DNA from: Fimenecus sp045632525
GTDB lineage: Bacteria; Bacillota; Clostridia; Oscillospirales; Acutalibacteraceae
Reading direction: 5' to 3'
DNA: 29,205 nt
NCBI GenBank assembly: GCA_045632525.1
Contig: JAZQWV010000023.1
Coordinates: 1 to 29,205, forward strand
A program made the translations under genes and the position numbers. Below the pieces are notes generated by a model. The model saw only the letters and a program-made list of their open reading frames with translations. It was not told where the DNA came from and ran no database searches. Positions 1 to 8,575 of the stretch are shown here, piece by piece. Within the stretch, counting starts at the first letter, position 1; the number at the start of each line of letters is the position of its first letter.

Positions 1-1739
1 TGACTTTCCATATTAAGACCAAATGATTTTAATTCTTCAATCATTTGCTTTGTCTGTGAGAGTGAGAAAAATTCAACAACCGAATCAGCCATTATTTCGC
101 CAAAGCCCTCGATATTAAGGATTTCTTCTTTAGTTGCTGAAATAATATTATCAAGTGTCAAAAAGTGTTCTGAAAGTAATTTTGAAGCCTTTTGTCCTAT
201 ATGACGAATACCAAATGCAAAAAGGAGCTTTGACAAGTCGTTTTGCTTTGAACTTTCAATAGCTTTTCGCATATTTTCAGCAGATTTGTTACCCATACCG
301 TCAATCTCTGCTATTTTATCATAATCTATGCGATAGATATCTGCAATTTTACTGATTAAACCTTTATTTAAAAGAGTTTCAAGAACTGCATCGCCAAGTC
401 CCTCAATATCCATAGCATCTCGAGAGCAGAAATGAATAAGCACTCGCAAAAGTTGTGCGGGACAATCGGGATTATCACAACGGATTGCTGCTTCACCATC
501 TTCACGATGCACAGGTGAATTACAAGATGGACAAAACTTTGGCATTTCATAAGGAACTGCATTTTCTTCGTGTTTAACAACAGAGAGCACTTCGGGAATA
601 ATGTCCCCTGCTTTACGGATTATAACTGTGTCGCCTATTCTTATGCCCTTTTCAGTAATAAAATCCTGATTATGAAGCGTTGCACGGCTAACAGTTGACC
701 CCGCAACTAAAACAGGCTCAAATACTGCAGTTGGAGTAAGTACACCAGTACGACCAACATTGATTTCAATATCGATAAGTTTGGTTTCTTTTTCTTCAGG
801 CGGATATTTATAAGCCAATGCCCATTTAGGGAATTTCGCAGTACTGCCAATAGTTTCTCGCATTGAAAAATCATCAGTTTTAATTACAGCACCATCAATA
901 TCAAATGGTAAAGTATAACGAATTTCACCAATACGCTCAATTTCTTTTAAGGTGTCGTCAATGTTGCTAAACTTATTGAAAAATGGTATTGTCTTAAATC
1001 CTAATTCTTTCAAAAATACAAGTGATTCATAATGACCTTTAATGTCGGCACCTTCAACCTGCTGAATATTGAAAACATAGATATCAAGGTTTCTTTCAGC
1101 TGTAATTTTAGGATTTTTCTGTCTTATACTACCTGCCGCCGCATTTCTTGGATTTTTGAATGGTTTCTCACCATTAAGCTCTTGCTTTTCAACGATTTTT
1201 AAGAATACTTCTCGTGGCATATAAACTTCACCACGAACTTCAATAAACGGAATATCCTTTTTAAGTCTTAATGGAATAGTTTTTATTGTACGAAGATTTG
1301 CTGTTATATCTTCACCTTGAACACCATCACCACGAGTTGAGCCTCGAGTGAATACGCCATTTGTGTATTCAAGTGACACTGAGAGTCCGTCGATTTTAGG
1401 CTCAACAACATATTCTGCATTTGAGAACACGTCTTTTACTCTTTTATTGAAGTCACGGACTTCGTCGTGCGAAAATGCATCTTGCAAACTTTCCATTTTA
1501 ACAGTATGAACAACTGTTTCAAACAAGCCGTCTGCTTGACCACCTACTCTATGTGTTGGTGAATCAGCAGTTAAAAGTACAGGATATTCTTTTTCAATTA
1601 AGTCCAACTCACGCATAAGCATATCATACTCATAGTCTTCGATATCATTTTCGTTTTCGACATAGTAACGATAAATATGATGATTGAGTTCTTTGCGAAG
1701 TTCTTCTGCTCTTAACTTTTTCTGTTCAAAATCGTTCAT
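1..1739 (-). CDS. ligA: NAD-dependent DNA ligase LigA (3' end cut by window edge)
   Basis: Seals nicks in DNA during replication and repair, using NAD+ to adenylate an active-site lysine. The reading frame stays open from an ATG at 1737-1739 to base 1, giving 579 residues. The adenylation motif KIDG is at residues 115-118, with lysine at 115, the same position as in E. coli LigA. SxEY, GxRGDG-like and NPRNAAAGS segments follow. The four-cysteine zinc finger (CPSC then CDNPDC) is encoded around 435-535, and helix-hairpin-helix repeats follow (IEGLG, IDGMG, FGIRHIG, IEGFG). The family is usually 650-670 residues, so only the C-terminal BRCT domain is missing, beyond the window. An AAGGTGA ribosome binding site lies just upstream of the ATG. 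It is divergent from the gene at 1806. No frameshift is seen. Identification is secure. Confidence 0.97.
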   Translation of the reverse strand, partial: MNDFEQKKLRAEELRKELNHHIYRYYVENENDIEDYEYDMLMRELDLIEKEYPVLLTADSPTHRVGGQADGLFETVVHTVKMESLQDAFSHDEVRDFNKRVKDVFSNAEYVVEPKIDGLSVSLEYTNGVFTRGSTRGDGVQGEDITANLRTIKTIPLRLKKDIPFIEVRGEVYMPREVFLKIVEKQELNGEKPFKNPRNAAAGSIRQKNPKITAERNLDIYVFNIQQVEGADIKGHYESLVFLKELGFKTIPFFNKFSNIDDTLKEIERIGEIRYTLPFDIDGAVIKTDDFSMRETIGSTAKFPKWALAYKYPPEEKETKLIDIEINVGRTGVLTPTAVFEPVLVAGSTVSRATLHNQDFITEKGIRIGDTVIIRKAGDIIPEVLSVVKHEENAVPYEMPKFCPSCNSPVHREDGEAAIRCDNPDCPAQLLRVLIHFCSRDAMDIEGLGDAVLETLLNKGLISKIADIYRIDYDKIAEIDGMGNKSAENMRKAIESSKQNDLSKLLFAFGIRHIGQKASKLLSEHFLTLDNIISATKEEILNIEGFGEIMADSVVEFFSLSQTKQMIEELKSFGLNMES

Positions 1740-1805
1740 TTATTTCACCTTTTATTAAATCACTTTTTATAATTATTCTCTTGTTTTTGGGGATAATGTA
1801 TAACG

Positions 1806-2210
1806 GTGATTTTTTTGAGAAATTCGATTGTTTATTTAATAATATTTTTAGTGGGTGGAATCGGTTATGGCGCTATTGAAGTCGCTTTTCGTGGTTACAC
1901 CCACTGGTCAATGTTACTTACAGGTGGTTCGGCTTTTCTGTCACTTTATTTAATACACAACACATTTCCAGACACTTCAATTTTTATTAAAGCCTTGTTG
2001 GGGATGGTCGTAATTACTCTGCTTGAATTATCTGTTGGCATAATTGTCAACAGAGTTTTCTCACTTGGTGTGTGGGATTATAGTAATCTGCCATATAACT
2101 TATTAGGACAAATTTCCTTGCCATTTTCTGCTTGTTGGTATGTTTTATCGATTATCGCTTTTTATCTGTTAGATAATATTAAACCTCTTGCTGATTTACA
2201 GAAACTCTGA
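1806..2210 (+). CDS. Small integral membrane protein, CmpB/putative ABC-transporter type IV family
   Basis: A 134-residue hydrophobic protein with four likely membrane helices. Conserved-looking features are EVAFRGYTHWSM near residue 25, a second glutamate in LLELSVG, and VWDYSNLPYNLLGQISLPFS near residues 90-108. This WDYS...P.N..GQI pattern is typical of the family known as 'putative ABC transporter type IV' (CmpB, PF06541), whose function is poorly defined. The most plausible start is GTG at 1806, with a weak GGGGAT purine stretch at 1789-1794; TTG at 1815 is an alternative. No in-frame ATG exists at the 5' end. The last 32 bp overlap the 3' end of the alpha-galactosidase gene on the other strand. 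Family assignment is from remembered motifs. Confidence 0.8.
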   Translation: MIFLRNSIVYLIIFLVGGIGYGAIEVAFRGYTHWSMLLTGGSAFLSLYLIHNTFPDTSIFIKALLGMVVITLLELSVGIIVNRVFSLGVWDYSNLPYNLLGQISLPFSACWYVLSIIAFYLLDNIKPLADLQKL

Positions 2211-3906
2211 AAACTTTTACGCCGTGTGGCACAACTGTGGTATTGAGTTTATCTGTAATAATTTCTTCTGTTTTATCCCAAAGTTCAACGCATTTATATG
2301 ATGAAGCTTTTGGCAATGTTACATTAACCACATTGTGAACATCTGCCATATTGCAAGTCATATATACATTAGATTTGCCTTTATTAAAGAAGCAAACTGC
2401 AACTTCATTATCTGCAAGAGGTTTAACAAGAATATCTTGGAAAAGATTTGTTTTAATTCTCTTGCATTGAATTCCAAGTTTATCTTGGTCGATAGCAATA
2501 ACATCTTTATTTGTGAGAATTTGAAGAACCTTATTATTTTTATCAACTGTTCCATCTTCTTTGATGAAATCTCTCACATCATTACCAAGAATAAGCGGAG
2601 CAGCCATCATTGACCAAAGAGTAAAATGAGATTTATTCTCATCAAAGGTAAGGTTACCATTACCTACTTCAAGCATATCAGGGTCATTGAAAGCACCAGG
2701 TCTTGCATATTTGTCAAGGCGTACATTTACTTCGTATATTCCAACAACTGATGCCCAATGAGCTTGTATATCGCCTGTTGTTCGCCAGATATTACCTGCT
2801 TTGCCGCCCCATTTCCAAGGTTGATTCCAACCCCATTCACAAATTGAATAGAGAATTTTCTTCTCTTCACAATTATTCTCTTCAGCATATTTCTTTGTTG
2901 CACGAGCAAGTTCTTGACCCATTTTTTCATATTGTCTTGCAGCACTATCCATTGGAGATGCAATAGGGTTAGTAATAGAAATTGTGTTAACACCTGCTTT
3001 AAGATTAATCATAATCTGACGGCGGCCTTCACGAGAAAAGGCTTTTTGCTCTGCAATTAAGAAATCATATTCATCTTTGCCATTAACTGTTACAACACAG
3101 AACTGACCTTTACAGGTGTTTTTGCGCATAACGAGAGTTAATACATATTCACCATCTTCTGGTACTTCTACATTATTAAATTCTATTGTGCCAAGTCCAC
3201 TGCAAAGACCTTTAACATAGCTCTTTCCATCTTCTTCGTTAATAACCTTTGCATCACCTTTTAAAACTGCGTCTTTTGCAGAAAATTCAAGTTCAGTTTC
3301 AAGTGAATTGCCACCAATTGTAACGCTATCAATATAAGGTGCATCTGTTGGGATTAAAACATGATGACAATAATCATATTTAAAATATTCAATTCCCCAT
3401 TCAGCAAAAGTTTCTGCGTCAATTCTCTCATGATAAAGAGATGCAGGTAAATCTTCACAAGTGAGTGTTCCGTTTGAAGAATAAATACCAAGTTTTAAAC
3501 CAAGTTTATTAACTTCTTGGACAAGCCATTTAATGCCATGTGGGAAAGTGGTTAAATCACCTTGCATTCTTCCATTTTCATCGCGCATTGAAGACTGCCA
3601 ACAGTCATCAATGTTGACATAGATGTATCCAGCATCTGCTAAGCCACTATCTTTCATAGCTTTTGCCATAGTTAAAAACACATTTTCATCAATTCTGTGT
3701 CTGAATAAGTTCCAGCTTGACCAACCCATTGGCGGAGTCAAGGCAGCACCGTTATTATACATTTCTTCTTTTGAATAATGAAACTGTGTTTTTGCAAGTG
3801 CTTTTTTTATTTCACACTTTGGGCAAATGTCTTTTTTCTTCAAATACAAAACACTACTACCAATAGCAGCGGTAATGCCTGATGCAATTGCAAGTCCCTT
3901 TTTCAT
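2179..3906 (-). CDS. GH27 alpha-galactosidase with inserted carbohydrate-binding domain and N-terminal membrane segment
   Basis: Predicted to hydrolyse terminal alpha-1,6-galactosides (raffinose-type sugars, galactomannan). It is 575 residues when started at the ATG 3904-3906. A longer frame from GTG 3913-3915 is rejected because that GTG is part of the GAGGTG ribosome binding site. GH27 signatures are PPMGWSSWN near residue 58, YVNIDDCW near 97, the nucleophile in KYDYC (Asp about 178), CEWGWNQPW near 357 and NDPDMLEVG near 407, which carries the acid/base aspartate. Between KYDYC and the next barrel segment, residues of about 187-317 form a beta-rich insert resembling CBM6/CBM35 modules. 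That explains why it is longer than a plain GH27 protein. Residues 5-24 form a hydrophobic helix, so the enzyme is probably membrane-anchored. A CPKC pair follows this helix. Substrate is inferred from family only. Confidence 0.92.
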   Translation of the reverse strand: MKKGLAIASGITAAIGSSVLYLKKKDICPKCEIKKALAKTQFHYSKEEMYNNGAALTPPMGWSSWNLFRHRIDENVFLTMAKAMKDSGLADAGYIYVNIDDCWQSSMRDENGRMQGDLTTFPHGIKWLVQEVNKLGLKLGIYSSNGTLTCEDLPASLYHERIDAETFAEWGIEYFKYDYCHHVLIPTDAPYIDSVTIGGNSLETELEFSAKDAVLKGDAKVINEEDGKSYVKGLCSGLGTIEFNNVEVPEDGEYVLTLVMRKNTCKGQFCVVTVNGKDEYDFLIAEQKAFSREGRRQIMINLKAGVNTISITNPIASPMDSAARQYEKMGQELARATKKYAEENNCEEKKILYSICEWGWNQPWKWGGKAGNIWRTTGDIQAHWASVVGIYEVNVRLDKYARPGAFNDPDMLEVGNGNLTFDENKSHFTLWSMMAAPLILGNDVRDFIKEDGTVDKNNKVLQILTNKDVIAIDQDKLGIQCKRIKTNLFQDILVKPLADNEVAVCFFNKGKSNVYMTCNMADVHNVVNVTLPKASSYKCVELWDKTEEIITDKLNTTVVPHGVKVFRVSVNQQEV

Positions 3907-3920
3907 AAGTAACACCTCAT

Positions 3921-3958
3921 AAAAAACAGGTCAGACATCTTTTGAACATCTGACCTGT
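3921..3958 (-). terminator. Rho-independent terminator after ispH-rpsA
   Basis: On the minus strand a 10-bp perfect stem (3949-3958 with 3926-3935) and a 13-nt loop run straight into six T residues. It lies 28 bp after the ispH-rpsA stop and only about 8 bp before the ribosome binding site of the alpha-galactosidase gene. It should therefore end the long operon, while letting that gene be reached only by read-through or by a promoter hidden in or before the hairpin. Confidence 0.9.
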
Positions 3959-3985
3959 AGTATTTACGGCCTTATGCCGATTTAA

Positions 3986-6001
3986 TTATTCTTCAACAGG
4001 AGCTTCAACAGCTTCTTCTGCTACTTCAGCAGGAACTTCTTCTGTTGCTTCTGCAACTTCTTCAACTACTGGTGGCTCAAGAAGTGCTTTGATTGAAAGG
4101 CTAACTCTCTTCTTGTCAAAGTCGATTTCCATAATCTTTGCTTTAACTACATCGCCAACTTTGAGAACTTCAGCTGGTGTGCCAATGTGCTTATAAGCGA
4201 TTTGTGAAATGTGAATGAGACCATCAACGCCTGGAATAATCTGTGCAAAAGCACCGAATGATGTAAGGCTAACAATCTTGCATTCAACTTCGCTGTCAAC
4301 TGGATAATCACGCTTGAGAACTTCCCAAGGATTATCTTCAACTTTCTTATAGCCAAGAGAAATCTTCTTGTTTTCTCTGTCGAGTTCTTTTACATAAACT
4401 TCGATAGCGTCGCCAACTTTAACAACTTCTGATGGGTGCTTAATTCTCTGCCATGAAAGTTCAGAGATATGTACCATGCCATCAACGCCACCAAGGTCAA
4501 CGAATGCACCATAGTTTGTAAGGCTTCTAACTGTGCCTGTGTAAACAGCGCCTTCTGCGATGTTTGCCCAGAATGCATCAACTACTTCTGCTTTCTTTGC
4601 TGCTGCAACTTCGCGAATTGAGCCAACAACTTTTCTTCTCTGCTTGTTTACTTCGATAATCTTGTATTCAACTTCTGCTTTGAGAAGGTCTTCAAGAGAA
4701 TCACTTCTTCTCATTTTTGCAAGTGAAGCAGGAACAAATACTTTAATAGCTCCGCTCTGAACAAATACACCTTTGTTGTCGCCAACAATGCCAGTAACAA
4801 CACCTGTGTGAATTGTGTCGTCTGCTTCAATGTTTTCCCAAATTGCGCCACGGTCATAAAGACGCTTTGAAAGTTTGATTGTACCTTCAACGTCATTTGT
4901 CTTCATAATGCGAAGTTTGATTTCGTCGCCAACTTTAAGCTCTGCTTTTGGGTCAGCTGATGGGTCATCGCTATATTCATCAAAAGACACATAGCCTGTA
5001 TGCTTTCTGCCTGCAATTTCAACCTGAATTTCAGTTGCTGTGAATCCAACAACAGTACCAATAACATTCTGGTCAGAACTCATACTGTTGAGTGATTCTT
5101 CAAGCATCTGCTCAAAGCCTGTCTCCTCCATATTAATTGTGTTTGTGTTTTCAAAAATCTCGGACATCGTTTTTAGTACCTCCTTAATTATACTGTCGGG
5201 AGTTGAAGCACCCGCAGTAACGCCTATTGATTGAACATCACAAAAGGCTATGTCCAAAAGCTCTTTTGCCGTTTCAATCAAATAAGTCGGGCAATTGGGT
5301 TCACACACAGCTTTAAGTTTTGCTGTATTTGAACTTGTTCGGCCACCAATTATTATCATCATATCATTTTTTTGAGATAATAACAGAGCCTCTGCCTGTC
5401 TTTCTTCGGTCGCATTACATATTGTATCAAAAATAATGGCGTTTGTATAGTGTAAATTTATATTTTTTACACATTTTTTCCACTCTTTTATGCTAAAAGT
5501 AGTCTGCGAAACCACAATGAATGGTTTTTCGGGTTTAAAATCGTTATTTTTAAAAATTTCATCCAATTCTTCACAAGAATTAAATACAAAACATTCCCCT
5601 GCACAATAGCTTTTAATTCCGACAACTTCAGGATGTTTCTTATCGCCTGCAATGAGTACAGGTAAATCTATTTTTGAATTCTCGCGTACAATTTTATGAA
5701 TTTTTTTTACAAAAGGACAAGTAGCGTCAGTATAATCCAAAGAATTATTTTCACAATATTCCAACACACAACGCTCAACACCATGTGTACGAATTACTAC
5801 CTTTTTATCGTTTGTAGCATTTTCTATTGAGTCAAGTATGTTAACACCTTTGTTTTCAAGGTCTTCTATTACTTGTGGATTATGAATTATCGGACCAAGA
5901 GTACAAACACTAACGCCTTTGTCGACAAGGTCATATAACATATTTACTGCTCGATTAACGCCGAAACAAAATCCCGCTGTTTTTGCAAGAGTTATCTGCA
6001 C
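3986..6001 (-). CDS. ispH-rpsA: IspH (HMBPP reductase) fused to ribosomal protein S1-like four-S1-domain protein
   Basis: A 671-residue fusion. Residues 1 to about 285 are 4-hydroxy-3-methylbut-2-enyl diphosphate reductase, the last step of the MEP isoprenoid pathway. The three [4Fe-4S] cysteines are visible at 12 (GFCFGV), 95 (DATCPF) and 195 (DTICNAT), with HNPQ at 40, RTHG at 71 and SQTT at 165. Residues from about 310 to 640 are four S1 RNA-binding domains; the last two carry the classic YGAFVDLGGVDGMVHIS and FGAFAQIIPGVDGLIHIS motifs. The protein ends in an acidic Glu/Val/Ala tail. This IspH-S1 fusion is known in Clostridia. The start overlaps the end of plsC by 10 bp, so translation is probably coupled. 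It is the last gene of the rpiR-cmk-plsC operon and is followed by a strong terminator. Confidence 0.96.
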   Translation of the reverse strand: MQITLAKTAGFCFGVNRAVNMLYDLVDKGVSVCTLGPIIHNPQVIEDLENKGVNILDSIENATNDKKVVIRTHGVERCVLEYCENNSLDYTDATCPFVKKIHKIVRENSKIDLPVLIAGDKKHPEVVGIKSYCAGECFVFNSCEELDEIFKNNDFKPEKPFIVVSQTTFSIKEWKKCVKNINLHYTNAIIFDTICNATEERQAEALLLSQKNDMMIIIGGRTSSNTAKLKAVCEPNCPTYLIETAKELLDIAFCDVQSIGVTAGASTPDSIIKEVLKTMSEIFENTNTINMEETGFEQMLEESLNSMSSDQNVIGTVVGFTATEIQVEIAGRKHTGYVSFDEYSDDPSADPKAELKVGDEIKLRIMKTNDVEGTIKLSKRLYDRGAIWENIEADDTIHTGVVTGIVGDNKGVFVQSGAIKVFVPASLAKMRRSDSLEDLLKAEVEYKIIEVNKQRRKVVGSIREVAAAKKAEVVDAFWANIAEGAVYTGTVRSLTNYGAFVDLGGVDGMVHISELSWQRIKHPSEVVKVGDAIEVYVKELDRENKKISLGYKKVEDNPWEVLKRDYPVDSEVECKIVSLTSFGAFAQIIPGVDGLIHISQIAYKHIGTPAEVLKVGDVVKAKIMEIDFDKKRVSLSIKALLEPPVVEEVAEATEEVPAEVAEEAVEAPVEE

Positions 6002-6639
6002 TTACATTCCTCCCAGAGAGTTCTTATCATATCCATCGTCTTTCTCGCAACCGCTTTGTTTTCAGAAGTTTTACCATTGTCGGTAAATCCCATATCTTCA
6101 TATTTAAAGGCTTCACCAAATTTGACAATAACTTTCGAGCCTTTTTTATCTTTGTTTTCCATATAAATTGCAGTTGGAATAATATCAACACCTGTTCTTC
6201 TAGCTAAATATCCCACTCCTGACTTAGCTTCTTTAGGTGTAGAATCAGGTGAACGAGTGCCCTCAGGAAAAATGCAAAGAACTTCACCACGCTTTAAAAT
6301 TTCAACAGCGTATCCAAGCGCATTTCTATCACCGATTCCACGAACAACAGGAAACCCATTCAAACTTCTTATTGCTTTGTTAAGAAGCGGATTTTTAAAT
6401 AATTCTGCTTTTGCTATGTAATAGAAAAGTCTTTTTGATGCCATAGCAACAAACAATGGGTCAAATTCTGTTACATGGTTTGGTGCGATAATGAAAGCAT
6501 CAGTTCGATTGATGTTTTCAAGACCTTCAAACTCAACTTTATAGTAAGTCTTACAAAACAAATTGCCAATAGGTCTGATGACATCCATCATCTTTTGCTT
6601 TTTAAAATTTGTATAATCAAATTTTGGAGTTGTAGACAT
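5992..6639 (-). CDS. plsC: 1-acyl-sn-glycerol-3-phosphate acyltransferase PlsC
   Basis: Transfers an acyl chain to lysophosphatidic acid to make phosphatidic acid at the membrane. It has 215 residues, normal for the family. The catalytic NHxxxxD block is at residues 54-60 (NHVTEFD), and the acceptor-binding FPEGTR motif is at 124-129. ATG 6637-6639 follows the TAA of cmk directly (TAAATG), with a GAGGAG ribosome binding site inside the cmk end. The gene overlaps ispH-rpsA by 10 bp. The cmk-plsC-ispH/rpsA order is a familiar clostridial arrangement. Confidence 0.94.
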   Translation of the reverse strand: MSTTPKFDYTNFKKQKMMDVIRPIGNLFCKTYYKVEFEGLENINRTDAFIIAPNHVTEFDPLFVAMASKRLFYYIAKAELFKNPLLNKAIRSLNGFPVVRGIGDRNALGYAVEILKRGEVLCIFPEGTRSPDSTPKEAKSGVGYLARRTGVDIIPTAIYMENKDKKGSKVIVKFGEAFKYEDMGFTDNGKTSENKAVARKTMDMIRTLWEECKCR

Positions 6640-7302
6640 TTAAATCTTCTCCTCGACTGTTTTAACTATTGTATTGATTGACTCTTCAAGAGTCATACCT
6701 GTTGTGTTAACAATTACTGAATCTTCAGCAGGTTTAAGTGGTGCAATTTCACGATGTGAATCGTTATAATCACGAACTTTTAAGTCTTCGAGAACTTCTT
6801 CATAAGTAACGTTACTACCCTTTTCCATAAGTTCTTTATATCTTCTCATTGCTCTTTCTTCTGGGTCTGCTGTAAGGAAAATTTTCACTTGTGCATTTGG
6901 AAGAACAACTGTTCCAATATCTCGGCCGTCCATAAGGCAATTATTCTTTGCAGCAATATCTCTTTGAAGGTCAAATAAAAACGCTCTAACCGCTGGAATA
7001 GCTGATACATTTGATGCAGCCATTGAAGCTTCAGGAAGTCTGATTTCAGTTGAAACATCATCACCATTCAAGAAAACATGCTGAACACCGTCAATAAATT
7101 TAAGTTCAACTGTAATATCTTTTAAAATCGCGCCAACGCCATCAACATCAGTTGTAACAATTGAGTTTTTCAAGCAATAAACTCCAACCGCTCTGTAAAG
7201 AGCACCTGTATCAACATAGATGTAACCTAATTTCTGTGCTGCTGCACGAGCAACTGTACTTTTGCCAGCACCTGCTGGTCCGTCAATAGCAACATTAATC
7301 AT
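6640..7302 (-). CDS. cmk: Cytidylate kinase
   Basis: Phosphorylates CMP/dCMP to the diphosphates in pyrimidine nucleotide supply. It has 220 residues, the usual length. The P-loop GPAGAGKST is at residues 8-16, followed by GYIYVDTGALYRA, and further on DGRDIGTVVLPNA and LTADPEERAMRR (the lid region). A GGGAGA ribosome binding site precedes the ATG. It stands between the HI0933-type flavoprotein (28-bp gap) and plsC (no gap), and is read in one operon with both. Confidence 0.97.
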   Translation of the reverse strand: MINVAIDGPAGAGKSTVARAAAQKLGYIYVDTGALYRAVGVYCLKNSIVTTDVDGVGAILKDITVELKFIDGVQHVFLNGDDVSTEIRLPEASMAASNVSAIPAVRAFLFDLQRDIAAKNNCLMDGRDIGTVVLPNAQVKIFLTADPEERAMRRYKELMEKGSNVTYEEVLEDLKVRDYNDSHREIAPLKPAEDSVIVNTTGMTLEESINTIVKTVEEKI

Positions 7303-7330
7303 AAAATATATCTCCCTTTAAATAATGTTT

Positions 7331-8575
7331 TTAATAATCTTCTGATGCGCTTTTACCTGCTAATTGCCCTGTCGAAAATGCAATCTGCAAGTTAAATCCA
7401 CCAGTATATCCGTCACAGTCAATCACTTCACCTGCAAAATATAATCCTTTACAAATTTTGCTCTCCATTGTTTTAGGATTAATTTCGCTGATTTTTACAC
7501 CACCAGATGTAACAATCGCTTCAGATATATCGTTGAAATCCATAACTGTGAGTTTGATACCTTTAATTACATCAATAAGAGCTTTTCGCATATCTTTTGT
7601 AATCTGATTTGCTTTTTCAGACGGCTTTATGTGAGCCATCTTAAGTATCGGAACAATCAAGGATTTTGGTACTAGCAATGCCAATATATTTGATATTGAT
7701 TTATTGCTGTTATCTGCAAAATCTCTTAAAATTCTTGCATCTAATTTTTCGTGAGAAAGCGCAGGTTTTAAGTCAATATAGATTTCATATCTTGCTTTTT
7801 CCATGTTTCGCATGTGAGCACTTGCCGATAAAATCATTGGTCCTGAAACACCAAAATGTGTGAAAAGCATTTCACCAAAATCATCATATATTTCTTTCTT
7901 TTTCTGTGTGTCAACAACACGGATTGCTACATTTTTTAAAGAAAGCCCCATACATTCACTACAAAGACCTTCGCGACAAACAAGCGCTGAAAGTGATGGT
8001 CTCAATTCAGTTATTGTATGACCTACACTTTTAGCGAGCTCATATCCATCACCACTTGAACCTGTTTTAGGATAAGAAAGACCACCTGTTGCAACAATTA
8101 CTGCATCAGCAAAATACTGATTACCTAATTCAGTTTCTACACCGCGAATTTCATTTTCTTCAAAAATAAGCTTTGTAACTCTTTCTGTTTTTCTTTGAAC
8201 CTTGTTGATAGTTATGAATTTATTTAAAGCATCAACAATATCAACCGCTTTATCACTTACAGGGAAAACCCTGTTACCACGCTCAACTTTAAGAGACACA
8301 CAATAATTCTCAAAGAAGTCTATTGTATCTTGCGAATTAAACGAAGAAAAAGCACCATATAAAAAGCGACCATTACCGGGGATATTTGAAATAAATTCTT
8401 GAGTATCAGCAACATTATTTGTTACATTGCATCTACCCTTGCCTGTAATCATAACTTTTCGTGCTATTTTTTCGTTTCGTTCAAACAAAACAACTTCTGC
8501 ACCATTTTGTGCTGCTGCACCTGCAGCCATTGTCCCCGCTGCACCTGCACCAATTACTATTACTTTTTTACCCAT
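7331..8575 (-). CDS. HI0933/YhiN-family NAD(P)/FAD-dependent oxidoreductase
   Basis: A 414-residue flavoprotein of the BaiN/HI0933-like family. The Rossmann FAD-binding motif is at the N terminus (VIVIGAGAAGTMAA), followed by ARKVMITGKGRCNVTN, which is diagnostic for the family. VATGGLSYPKTGSSGDGY lies near residue 165, and the C-terminal FAD-binding FAGEVIDCDGYTGGFNLQ near 385. Physiological substrate is uncertain: BaiN was linked to bile-acid dehydroxylation, but most homologues have no proven role. The start overlaps the 3' end of the upstream regulator by 8 bp, indicating coupled translation. Confidence 0.92.
   Translation of the reverse strand: MGKKVIVIGAGAAGTMAAGAAAQNGAEVVLFERNEKIARKVMITGKGRCNVTNNVADTQEFISNIPGNGRFLYGAFSSFNSQDTIDFFENYCVSLKVERGNRVFPVSDKAVDIVDALNKFITINKVQRKTERVTKLIFEENEIRGVETELGNQYFADAVIVATGGLSYPKTGSSGDGYELAKSVGHTITELRPSLSALVCREGLCSECMGLSLKNVAIRVVDTQKKKEIYDDFGEMLFTHFGVSGPMILSASAHMRNMEKARYEIYIDLKPALSHEKLDARILRDFADNSNKSISNILALLVPKSLIVPILKMAHIKPSEKANQITKDMRKALIDVIKGIKLTVMDFNDISEAIVTSGGVKISEINPKTMESKICKGLYFAGEVIDCDGYTGGFNLQIAFSTGQLAGKSASEDY

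Noticed and set aside
3907..3915. Upstream GTG start for the alpha-galactosidase
   Set aside because: This GTG is the end of the GAGGTG ribosome binding site of the ATG at 3904-3906. The same reasoning rejects GTG 10723-10725 for tmcAL.
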